Source: Laedolimicola ammoniilytica (lineage in GTDB: Bacteria > Bacillota > Clostridia > Lachnospirales > Lachnospiraceae). Taken from it: DNA of 64,000 nt. Under the pieces are notes generated by a model, which was given only the letters and a program-made list of their open reading frames with translations, was not told the DNA's origin and did no database searches. Location: NCBI RefSeq assembly GCF_025567165.1, contig NZ_JAOQKC010000011.1:1-64000 (forward strand). The letters are read 5' to 3'. The translations under genes were made by a program, and so were the position numbers. This document shows, in pieces, positions 57,198 through 64,000 of the stretch; position 1 is the stretch's first letter; each line of letters opens with the position of its first letter.

Positions 57198-58784
57198 TTA
57201 TGACGCCGGTGTGATATCCTTTGTTACCCAGTAGTAATCGCACACATAGCTGTGAACGCCTTCCACGGAAGCCGCGGAGCAGAGATTGAAATTATAGGCG
57301 CCGCTGCAGATGGTCGCCACATCCTCCATCAGGATTTCCTGCATCTGTGTAAAGATTTCCGTCCGCTTTTCCATATCAAATTCGCCAATCAGCTGTTCAT
57401 ACAGCGCGTCGTATTCTTCATTATGATAATTTCCGTAATTAAAGCTTGTATCGGTAATCTTTCCGTACCAGTGCTTCAGGAAGTTCTCCGGATCTCCGGT
57501 AGGTGTGGTTACTTCATTGTTGAACATCAGATCAAAGCCCTGGGATACCCGCAGGTCTACCACATTTTCCGGCATGGAAATGGTGCTCTTGATTCCGATT
57601 GCTTCCAGCTGAACCCCATACGCCTGCGCAATTACGTCCTGCTGACGGCTGGTTGTCGCTACAATACTGATGTCGATGTTTTTGCCGTCCAGTTCGCGGT
57701 ATCCGTCTCCATCGCCGTCTACGATACCGGCCTCGTCCAGCATAGCCTTAGCTGCCTCCGGATCATAGCTGTACGGGTTATCCAAATCATAGCCGGGCAC
57801 CGGCGTATTATTGGTGTAAGTATAGGAGCCGCCTGTGGATACATCACACACGGTCTGACCGTCAATTGCCGTCATCACTGCTTTTCTCAGAGTATCATTG
57901 CCCAGTACTCCGTCAAAATTGATAAACCAGTTGCAGACACGGTTTCCACCGGTGACGTCAATCTGATAATTTCCTGCGTTCTCCAGAACCGCTCTGTCAG
58001 ACGCCGCAATGTTGATTCCCATGTCGGCAGAACCGTCCTGCAGGGCCATTGCGCGGGCAGAAGCCTCCCCGAGCTTCATGACATTGACCGTCTCAAAGGG
58101 TACTTCACCGTCCCAGTAATTGTCATTTTTTACCAGCTGGATATCATGCTCCGGATCGTTGGATACAAAACAGTAGGGTCCTGTACAAATCGGTCCGTCC
58201 GCAGCGATATCGCGATCCGCAGAGCCAGCCACATCGATAATGCCATACCAGGGATACGCAAGGCAGCCCGGCAGGTCTACCGTCGGCTCACTTGTTACAA
58301 TCGTCACAGTCCAGGCTTCATCGTCCGCGCTGATACTGCTATATGTGAAATAATTCCAGGGGTTTCCATTTCCGCCCTTATTGGGATCGGTCACATCAAA
58401 TAATCTCTCCAGGGATTCCTGAACCTTCGTCGCTGTCATCGGCTCTCCATTGGAGAAGGTTACATTTTCTTTCAGCTTTATGGTCCAGGTCAGCTGATCG
58501 TCCGCTACAGACCAGTCTTCTGCCAGCCACGGCGACACGGTGCCGTCGTCCTCAAAGCGGGTCAGCGTTTCCAGCGCGCCCCAGCGCATTACAAACCAGC
58601 TGTTCCACTCATCTGCCGGATCCAGGGTTGCGCTGGTCAGCTCTGTCGCCACATTCAGCTGTGTTTTCGCGTTTCCTCCGTCTGCCGCTGCTTTCTGCTC
58701 TGTTCCTGCGCTGCCGCCGCATGCTGTGATACTGCCCGCAAGGCACAGGCTAAGGGCAAGGGCAATCAGTTTTTTTCCATTCAT
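57198..58784 (-). CDS. ABC transporter substrate-binding lipoprotein, family 5 (peptide/nickel/opine type)
   Basis: A 528-residue extracytoplasmic protein with a lipoprotein signal (lipobox AGSITAC, Cys22). The mature part follows the SBP_bac_5 plan: LTSATLDPADEWNSWFVMRW, LAEDWSVADDQLTWTIKLKE, then FSNGEPMTATKVQESLERLF. It starts by overlapping the second permease gene in ATGA (58781-58784). Members bind peptides, Ni/Co complexes, opines or haem. The B12 riboswitch suggests a cobalt complex or corrinoid, but ligand residues cannot be assigned by eye. Confidence 0.92.
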   Translation of the reverse strand: MNGKKLIALALSLCLAGSITACGGSAGTEQKAAADGGNAKTQLNVATELTSATLDPADEWNSWFVMRWGALETLTRFEDDGTVSPWLAEDWSVADDQLTWTIKLKENVTFSNGEPMTATKVQESLERLFDVTDPNKGGNGNPWNYFTYSSISADDEAWTVTIVTSEPTVDLPGCLAYPWYGIIDVAGSADRDIAADGPICTGPYCFVSNDPEHDIQLVKNDNYWDGEVPFETVNVMKLGEASARAMALQDGSADMGINIAASDRAVLENAGNYQIDVTGGNRVCNWFINFDGVLGNDTLRKAVMTAIDGQTVCDVSTGGSYTYTNNTPVPGYDLDNPYSYDPEAAKAMLDEAGIVDGDGDGYRELDGKNIDISIVATTSRQQDVIAQAYGVQLEAIGIKSTISMPENVVDLRVSQGFDLMFNNEVTTPTGDPENFLKHWYGKITDTSFNYGNYHNEEYDALYEQLIGEFDMEKRTEIFTQMQEILMEDVATICSGAYNFNLCSAASVEGVHSYVCDYYWVTKDITPAS

Positions 58785-59620
58785 GTTCTCTTTCTCCTCT
58801 TCTTTCTTCGTTTTTCTGTTGCATTTGGATCTATCATATCTCTAATACAGTCACCCCAGAGATTAAAGATGACTACCGTAATAAAGACCGCAAGTCCCGG
58901 ACAAAACAGCAGCCACGGGCTGCTCAGTATATAAGTTCTTCCCTCGCTCAGCATATATCCCCACTCCGGTGTGGGGGGCTGGATTCCAAACCCAAGGAAG
59001 GACAGGCTTGCCAGCGACAGCATGATGGTGCCGATATCCGTCGCCGCCGTAATGATCATCGTGGGAAGCGCGTTGGGCAGCATATATCTCATAAGGATTC
59101 TGCTGTGTCTGGATCCTGAGATTTCCGCCGCGGATATATAAGTCCTGTTCCGTATCTTCAACACCAGGCTTCTGGAAAGTCTGGCGTATCTGGTCCAGCT
59201 TACCGCCGCGATTGCAATCATGGAATTTTTCAGGCTTGGCCCAAGAATTCCCGCGATTGCCATAGCCAGAATCAGATCCGGGAAGGCGATCATCATATCG
59301 CCCACTCTCATGATTACCGCGTCTGCCACGCCGCCGAAATACCCTGCTATGATTCCAAGAAAGGTACCCACAACCAGGATTACCGCCACCAGAATCAGTA
59401 CGCTGTATACACTGGTGGTCGCCCCGCAGATCACCCGGGAGAACACATCCCGTCCCAGCGCGTCGGTTCCAAAATAGTGTTCTTTTCCGGGCGCCTGGAA
59501 CGCGTCGCTCAGTGACGCGCTCAACGGATCGCAGGGAACGATTTTGTCTGCCAGGAACGCCACTGCCAGAATAAGGAAAACCAGAATGGAAAGCACCGCA
59601 AATCTTGTATTCTTTTTCAT
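58781..59620 (-). CDS. ABC transporter permease, second (OppC/NikC-like)
   Basis: A 279-residue permease with six helices. HYFGTDALGRDVFSRVICGA in the N-terminal region and the ATPase-coupling EAA loop AAEISGSRHSRILMRYMLPN are typical of the second permease of nickel/peptide importers. It overlaps the first permease gene by four bases (59617-59620). The basic C-terminus (EKRRKKRRKRT) is unusual for its density of charge. Confidence 0.92.
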   Translation of the reverse strand: MKKNTRFAVLSILVFLILAVAFLADKIVPCDPLSASLSDAFQAPGKEHYFGTDALGRDVFSRVICGATTSVYSVLILVAVILVVGTFLGIIAGYFGGVADAVIMRVGDMMIAFPDLILAMAIAGILGPSLKNSMIAIAAVSWTRYARLSRSLVLKIRNRTYISAAEISGSRHSRILMRYMLPNALPTMIITAATDIGTIMLSLASLSFLGFGIQPPTPEWGYMLSEGRTYILSSPWLLFCPGLAVFITVVIFNLWGDCIRDMIDPNATEKRRKKRRKRT

Positions 59621-60561
59621 CCGTTCTCCCCCTCCCTGGTCCTCGGATCAATATAATGATAGGATATATCCACCAGCAAATTTACTACCATATAGATCAG
59701 GGCTATCCATAATACGAAGCCCTGGATCAGCGGATAATCCCGCGCCTTTACCGCTCCCACCGCCAGGATACCCAGTCCCGGATAGGAGAAAATAATCTCC
59801 ACCACTGAAGTTCCTCCGAGAAGTGATCCAAAGGATAGCCCCAGCATGGTAACCAGCGGAAGCATGGCGTTGGGAAGAACCTGGCGGAACAGTATTTCCC
59901 ACTGATTCATTCCCCGGGCTCTCGCGCCTGTCACGTAATCCTGGTGCAGCTCCTCCAGTACCGCCGTGCGCACCTGTCTGGAATATTTGGAGGCCATGGC
60001 AATGGCCAGCGTGATGCCCGGCAGCAGCATCTGTTCCATTCCGACGGAGCTGCTCGCCACCTTTACCAGTCCCAGCTTCAAAGCGAAGACATATAATAAG
60101 ATCAGGCCAATCAGGAAGCCCGGAAGCGAAATACCCAGAAAAGAAAGAAAGCGAACGATATAATCCGCTATCCCGTCCTGTCTGACCGCCGAAAGGATTC
60201 CAAGGGGAACCGAAACAATTAACATCAGCCCCAGGGAAAACAGGGCCAACCGGAACGTTGCCGGCAGCCTTTTCATCAGCAGCTCCAGTACCGGGGCGCT
60301 TTTACTGAAGGAGGTTCCAAAATCTCCGTGAAAAATACCGCCTATCCAGTCCACATATTGCTGTAAAAAGGGTTTGTCCAGTCCCATGGACTGCCTGGCC
60401 TGCTCCAGCATTTCCGGACTCGGGGTAATTCCCAGGGAATCATACATGGCTGTGGCCGGATCGCCCGGCGCAAGGTAGGTTAATAAAAAGGTCAGAAAGG
60501 AAATGCCTATCAGCACTACGCACATCTGGATAAGTCTGGATACGAGCCTGTTCTTTTTCAC
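59617..60561 (-). CDS. ABC transporter permease, first (OppB/NikB-like)
   Basis: A 314-residue permease with six helices. It has FLTFLLTYLAPGDPATAMYD at the start and the EAA loop TGARARGMNQWEILFRQVLP. The start is a GTG at 60561, six bases after GGAGG; the longer frame upstream runs into the riboswitch terminator and is not real. This is the first gene after the cobalamin riboswitch. Confidence 0.92.
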   Translation of the reverse strand: MKKNRLVSRLIQMCVVLIGISFLTFLLTYLAPGDPATAMYDSLGITPSPEMLEQARQSMGLDKPFLQQYVDWIGGIFHGDFGTSFSKSAPVLELLMKRLPATFRLALFSLGLMLIVSVPLGILSAVRQDGIADYIVRFLSFLGISLPGFLIGLILLYVFALKLGLVKVASSSVGMEQMLLPGITLAIAMASKYSRQVRTAVLEELHQDYVTGARARGMNQWEILFRQVLPNAMLPLVTMLGLSFGSLLGGTSVVEIIFSYPGLGILAVGAVKARDYPLIQGFVLWIALIYMVVNLLVDISYHYIDPRTREGENG

Positions 60562-60583
60562 TGTTTTCCTCCGTTTCAGCAAT

Positions 60584-60613
60584 AAAAAAGCCATGGATGT
60601 TTTTGCATCCATG
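60584..60613 (-). terminator. terminator forming the expression platform of the cobalamin riboswitch
   Basis: CATGGATG (60592-60599) pairs with CATCCATG (60606-60613), followed leftward by a G/C and six T (60589-60584). It lies between the B12 aptamer and the first gene of the operon, so ligand binding should end transcription here. Confidence 0.85.
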
Positions 60614-60654
60614 ACCGATTTTACATGGGAAATAAGCCTTCGCAAATAAATCGT

Positions 60655-60850
60655 TCGCTAAGGTTGCTGCATAGCAGTTCTCCTGACTCACATATTCAGG
60701 GAAGAAGCCCAGCGAACTCTCCTCGCCTTCTCAGGTTTACCCCAATGGCGGACTTTCATCTAAGGATCATTCTTTATGTATACAGTGGCGGTACCGTCCA
60801 TGATTTCCACATGATTCTCTATTCTTTATCAGCCGCCGTACGCGACTGAC
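60655..60850 (-). promoter_or_regulatory. cobalamin (B12) riboswitch
   Basis: On the minus strand the conserved core is recognisable: GTGGAAATCATGGACGG followed by TACCGCCACTGTAT (about 60815-60780), matching the GGTGNAA..TCC..CCCGCCACTGT consensus. The B12 box GAGTCAGGAGAACTGC (60674-60690) lies downstream, in the place of the AAGTCAGGATACCTGCC consensus. Variable helices lie between. The aptamer would bind a cobalamin and repress the seven-gene operon at low need for B12. Confidence 0.9.
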
Positions 60851-60866
60851 AACACTATGCCCATTT

Positions 60867-60895
60867 ATTTTACTTGATTCCTCTATATCTGTCAA
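60867..60895 (-). promoter_or_regulatory. promoter of the riboswitch-led operon
   Basis: On the minus strand a consensus TTGACA (60895-60890), a 17-base spacer and TAAAAT (60872-60867), just upstream of the cobalamin aptamer. The stretch 60562-61055 is thus filled by platform, aptamer and two divergent promoters. Confidence 0.8.
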
Positions 60896-60977
60896 GATTT
60901 TTCCATTTTTTGTCTTCCGGTAATTCAGCCTGTCCCTTCGGAAACAGGAATTATTTCTCTTTCTGTCCATACTTTCC

Positions 60978-61006
60978 TTGACCCGCTTCTCTTACATAGG
61001 TATAAT
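60978..61006 (+). promoter_or_regulatory. promoter of the thrE-like operon
   Basis: TTGACC (60978-60983), 17-base spacer, perfect TATAAT (61001-61006); divergent from the B12-riboswitch promoter, 80 bases away. Confidence 0.8.
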
Positions 61007-61055
61007 GGGCATAGATTATTCTCAATACAAAATCAGGTATAAGGAAATCAGACAA

Positions 61056-61805
61056 ATGGATTACAAACTTTTACTCGACACCGCCGTCATGGCGGGGGAG
61101 CTGATGCTGGCCAACGGGGCTGAGACTTACCGGGTGGAGGATACCATGCACCGGATGCTTTCCCTGTCGGGACTGAAGACCGCCGAGGCTTTCGTGATGG
61201 TGACCGGCTTTCTGGTGACTCTGGACGACCCGTCCATCCAGTCCATGACGGTGACCCGCCGAATTCAGAGCCGGGGGACAAACCTGAGCATCATCGACGA
61301 AATTAACAGTATTTCCAGAGGTCTCTGCGGCGGGGAGCTTGAACTAGAGGAAGCCTTCCGGCAGATAAAAAAGCTGAAAAAGGAACCGCACCCTCCCCAG
61401 GCCTTTCTGCTGGCCAACGCAGGCGTGGCCGCGGCCTTTGCACTGACCTACGGCGGAACCTGGCAGGAGGCCTTTGTGGCGGGTGTGGCCGGATTTTTCA
61501 TGGCCATCTGCCTGTATCTGTGCAGCTGCATGAAGCTGCCCTCCTTCTTCGGAATCCTGCTGAGCGCTGTGGTAATCTCATTGTTCGCAGGCGGACTTCT
61601 GAAGTTTCTTCCTATTATAGGGAACCTGGATTCCATCATCATCGCGGCCATCATGCCCCTGGTTCCCGGCGTGGCCATCACCAACGCGGTCTTTGACACC
61701 CTGCACGGGGATTATATCTCCGGCTCCGCCCGGATGATGGAGGCCTTTGTGGTCGCCGCCTCTGTAGCTATGGGTATTGTCATTGGACTTCGTTTCATTC
61801 AGTAA
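61056..61805 (+). CDS. threonine/serine exporter, ThrE N-terminal half
   Basis: A 249-residue protein. The N-terminal soluble part has GELMLANGAETYRVEDTMHR, typical of ThrE_1 (DUF1212), followed by about five membrane helices (LANAGVAAAFALTYGG onward) and MPLVPGVAITNAVFD. The start is ATG at 61056; AAGGA lies upstream, and the longer frame would begin inside the promoter. In many Firmicutes ThrE is split into this protein and a small C-terminal partner, as here. It would export threonine or serine. Confidence 0.9.
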   Translation: MDYKLLLDTAVMAGELMLANGAETYRVEDTMHRMLSLSGLKTAEAFVMVTGFLVTLDDPSIQSMTVTRRIQSRGTNLSIIDEINSISRGLCGGELELEEAFRQIKKLKKEPHPPQAFLLANAGVAAAFALTYGGTWQEAFVAGVAGFFMAICLYLCSCMKLPSFFGILLSAVVISLFAGGLLKFLPIIGNLDSIIIAAIMPLVPGVAITNAVFDTLHGDYISGSARMMEAFVVAASVAMGIVIGLRFIQ

Positions 61806-61820
61806 GGAGGAAAGGCTTTT

Positions 61821-62264
61821 ATGCTGATTCAGGTTATAGGCGCGTTTTTTTCCGTTGTGGCCTTTTCTTTTCTGCTGCACGTACCGCGCAAATATATCAT
61901 CTGGGCCGGTTTCACCGGCGCGGTGGGCTGGTGGCTATATCTGGTTCTTATGGACCTTCAGTTTTCCATGGCTGTGGCCACTTTCCTGTCCGGGTGTCTC
62001 ATTTCCCTCTGCGGACAGTTTTTTGCAAGAATTTTAAAGACTCCGGTCACCATTTTTGTTATTCCCGGCATTTTGCCGCTGGTGCCGGGCGCCGGTATGT
62101 TCCGGATTGCCCGCTCCGTCATCCGTTCCGACGGAATGACCTCCCACCACGTTACCCAGACGCTGATTGTGGCCGGAATGATTGCCCTGTCCCTCATGGT
62201 GGTGGACAGTGTTTTCCGATTATTTTTTAAGAACAAAGGAGATTGTCATGTGGATCGCCAATAA
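61821..62264 (+). CDS. threonine/serine exporter, ThrE C-terminal half
   Basis: A 147-residue protein with four to five membrane helices, of the ThrE_2 (DUF3815) kind: FLLHVPRKYIIWAGFTGAVG, then FVIPGILPLVPGAGMFRIAR. It begins 15 bases after the N-terminal half, behind AAGGAGG, so the two are made together. Its last 17 bases overlap the start of the methyltransferase gene. Confidence 0.9.
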   Translation: MLIQVIGAFFSVVAFSFLLHVPRKYIIWAGFTGAVGWWLYLVLMDLQFSMAVATFLSGCLISLCGQFFARILKTPVTIFVIPGILPLVPGAGMFRIARSVIRSDGMTSHHVTQTLIVAGMIALSLMVVDSVFRLFFKNKGDCHVDRQ

Positions 62265-63126
62265 CTGGACTGATTATGAAATACTGGATACCTCGAGAGG
62301 AGAAAAGCTGGAACGCTGGGGCGACTACCTGCTGGTGCGTCCGGATCCCCAGGTTATCTGGGATACCGAACGGAAGGCCCCGGGCTGGAAGCGTATGAAC
62401 GGCCATTACCACCGCAGCAAAAAGGGCGGCGGCGAGTGGGAGTTCTTCGACCTGCCGGAGCAGTGGACCATCCAGTATCCTCTCTGCCAGGGCAAGAATA
62501 CCTTAACATTCAATCTGAAGCCCTTCAGCTTCAAGCATACAGGACTGTTCCCGGAGCAGGCTGCCAACTGGGACTGGTTCGGCGAGAAAATCCGCAATGC
62601 CGGACGCCCCATCAAGGTACTGAATCTCTTCGCCTACACCGGCGGTGCTACCCTGGCTGCTGCTGCCTCCGGAGCTTCCGTCACCCATGTGGACGCTTCC
62701 AAGGGCATGGTAGGCTGGGCAAAGGAAAACGCCCGCTCCTCCGGACTGGGCGAGGCTCCTATCCGCTGGATTGTAGATGACTGTGTAAAATTCGTGGAGC
62801 GGGAAATCCGCCGCGGCAACCATTACGACGGCATCATCATGGATCCTCCTTCCTACGGCAGAGGGCCAAAAGGGGAAATCTGGAAAATCGAAGAAGCCAT
62901 TCACCCGCTGATCCGCCTCTGCTCCCAGCTTTTGAGCGACGATCCGCTGTTTTTCCTGGTAAATTCTTATACCACCGGATTGGCTCCGGCGGTGCTGACC
63001 TACATGATTGCCACGGAACTGAAGAAATATAACGGCACTGTCGATTCCCAGGAGGTAGGGCTGCCCGTCACCGCATCCGGACTGGTGCTGCCCTGCGGCG
63101 CAAGCGGACGCTGGGAGAAGAAATAG
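62248..63126 (+). CDS. class I SAM-dependent methyltransferase, RlmI/RlmK-like
   Basis: A 292-residue enzyme. It has a beta-rich N-terminal part (about 1-120), motif I NLFAYTGGATLAAAASGASV with the acidic ribose-binding VTHVDASKG, and the catalytic DPPSYGRGPKGE. These features match the 23S rRNA cytosine/guanine methyltransferases of the RlmI/RlmK/L group. The start is ATG at 62248 behind AAAGGAG. Overlap with the transporter gene suggests one transcript. The exact rRNA target is not known. Confidence 0.87.
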   Translation: MWIANNWTDYEILDTSRGEKLERWGDYLLVRPDPQVIWDTERKAPGWKRMNGHYHRSKKGGGEWEFFDLPEQWTIQYPLCQGKNTLTFNLKPFSFKHTGLFPEQAANWDWFGEKIRNAGRPIKVLNLFAYTGGATLAAAASGASVTHVDASKGMVGWAKENARSSGLGEAPIRWIVDDCVKFVEREIRRGNHYDGIIMDPPSYGRGPKGEIWKIEEAIHPLIRLCSQLLSDDPLFFLVNSYTTGLAPAVLTYMIATELKKYNGTVDSQEVGLPVTASGLVLPCGASGRWEKK

Positions 63127-63143
63127 CTTTTTACAAAGTCAAT

Positions 63144-63175
63144 GGCGGCTGGAGGTTCCGGCCGCTGTGTTTTTT
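63144..63175 (+). terminator. terminator after the methyltransferase gene
   Basis: GCGGC (63145-63149) pairs with GCCGC (63161-63165), with GG/CC inside, followed by TGTGTTTTTT. The next gene starts 30 bases later, so readthrough or partial termination is possible. Confidence 0.65.
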
Positions 63176-63204
63176 ATCTGAAGATTTTAAAGGAGGATTT
63201 TATT

Positions 63205-63759
63205 ATGAGTAGTATTTACATAGACCCGCAGGTTTACACCGGCCGTCCCGCCAGCGCAGAGGGCCGTCTGGAAAAGGAGATAGCTGTCTACGATCTGCTG
63301 GACAGGCTTCAGATTCCCTTTACCCGTGTGGATCATGGAGTAGCCATGACCATCGAGGAATGTCAGGACGTGGATCAGCTTCTCGGTATTGAGATCTGTA
63401 AAAATCTGGTGCTTTGCAACGCACAGAAAACCAGGTTTTATCTGCTTCTGCTGCCCGGAAATAAGCCCTTTAAGACAAAAGATCTGTCCAAACAGATCGG
63501 TTCCTCCCGTCTCTCCTTTGCCCCGGCGGAGTATATGGAGAAGCTGCTGAATGTAACGCCGGGCTCCGCTACGATTATGGCGCTGATGAATGACCCGGAT
63601 AACCAGGTACAACTCATCATTGACGAGGAGGTATCTGCCCTGGAGGACTTCGGCTGCCACCCCTGTATCAATACCTCCAGCCTGCGTATGAAGACGAAGG
63701 ATGTGCTGGAGAAGTTTCTGCCGGCGGTGCACCATGAGGCGATTTTTGTGAAGCTGTAA
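63205..63759 (+). CDS. prolyl-tRNA editing (ProX/YbaK-like) deacylase
   Basis: A 184-residue YbaK-fold protein. KEIAVYDLLDRLQIPFTRVD, then AMTIEECQDVDQLLG and KNLVLCNAQKTRFYLLLLPG match prolyl-tRNA synthetase-associated domains that hydrolyse mischarged Ala-tRNA(Pro). The C-terminal ALEDFGCHPCINTSSLRMKT is also typical. The start is ATG at 63205, behind AAAGGAGG. It probably ends the rightward run and is followed by a terminator at 63894. Confidence 0.88.
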   Translation: MSSIYIDPQVYTGRPASAEGRLEKEIAVYDLLDRLQIPFTRVDHGVAMTIEECQDVDQLLGIEICKNLVLCNAQKTRFYLLLLPGNKPFKTKDLSKQIGSSRLSFAPAEYMEKLLNVTPGSATIMALMNDPDNQVQLIIDEEVSALEDFGCHPCINTSSLRMKTKDVLEKFLPAVHHEAIFVKL

Positions 63760-63893
63760 AAATGAAATTATGTTCCGCGTACATTTTATTGTTATGAAAT
63801 AGCTGGCACATTACTGAACACTCCGTATGTACACTCGTTTTTCAAACATGTGTGCAACAAAACTATATTTAATTTTGAATTTTAATACACTAA

Positions 63894-63950
63894 AAAACAG
63901 GTTCGTTCTTCTAATATTTGTTATAGAAAGAACAGACCTGTTTTCATTTT
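63894..63950 (+). terminator. rho-independent terminator
   Basis: AAAACAGGT.CGTTCTT.C (63894-63911) pairs with GAAAGAACAGACCTGTTTT (63926-63944) with small mismatches, followed by a T-rich tail. It lies between the ProX-like gene and whatever begins at the right edge. The rest of 63760-64000 shows nothing I can call. Confidence 0.75.
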
Positions 63951-64000
63951 CTCATTTTCTTTTAGCATCTGCAGAACATGCAGAACAGCTGCGCCAGACA

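Noticed and set aside
63960..64000. Possible end of a leftward gene with a cysteine-rich C-terminus at the right edge
   Set aside because: Two leftward frames remain open over only about 40 bases, too short to choose or name.

Overview
The window looks like a chromosomal segment of a gut-type member of the Clostridia, most likely Lachnospiraceae (genus not determinable here). Reasons: Firmicute-style GGAGG ribosome binding sites on almost every gene, the gene content and order of the S10-spc-alpha ribosomal cluster with a KOW protein gene between map and infA, a zinc-type S14, a long L17, a fused E1 alpha/beta 2-oxoacid dehydrogenase, and a Tn1549-like conjugative element at the left edge.

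Layout. 1-2.6 kb: one end of an integrative conjugative element (replication initiator, DUF5348 protein, PcfB, start of a VirD4 coupling protein), all leftward. 2.67-4.0 kb: a MATE exporter with its own promoter. 4.1-9.5 kb (leftward): DeoR-type regulator, an E2 with three lipoyl domains and a fused E1; no E3 gene is present. 9.7-11.9 kb: a preQ1-type riboswitch with queT, then a sodium:neurotransmitter-symporter-family gene. 11.9-17.7 kb: PD-(D/E)XK (Rpn-like) protein, FAD oxidoreductase, AAA_14/DUF4143 ATPase, ORF6N-phospholipase-D-like fusion, small HTH protein. 17.7-22.4 kb: a very large GLUG-repeat membrane-anchored surface protein gene whose 5' end is frameshifted and joined to the first 50 codons of an unrelated metallo-beta-lactamase-fold gene, a double pseudogene junction. 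22.6-24.4 kb: lipid kinase and PAP2 phosphatase, each behind the same type of promoter. 24.5-34.3 kb (leftward): second PD-(D/E)XK protein, glycosyltransferase plus UDP-galactopyranose mutase, mutY, sfsA, and an operon of PLP aminotransferase, MBOAT acyltransferase and SGNH hydrolase.

34.4-53.0 kb (leftward) is the complete ribosomal cluster from rpsJ to rplQ, starting at a good promoter with a long structured leader and ending at a strong terminator. It carries secY, adk, map, infA and rpoA in the usual places, but argH lies between infA and rpmJ, and several gaps hold a family of hairpin-forming repeats.

53.1-60.9 kb (leftward) is the most interesting locus: a cobalamin riboswitch with a terminator platform controls seven tightly packed genes: a five-part Nik/Opp/Cnt-type ABC importer, a zinc-dependent M14/AstE-type deacylase and a MATE exporter. 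This suggests a B12-repressed cobalt, corrinoid or metallophore acquisition system. 61.0-63.8 kb (rightward): a split threonine/serine exporter, an rRNA-type methyltransferase and a prolyl-tRNA editing protein, ending in a terminator.
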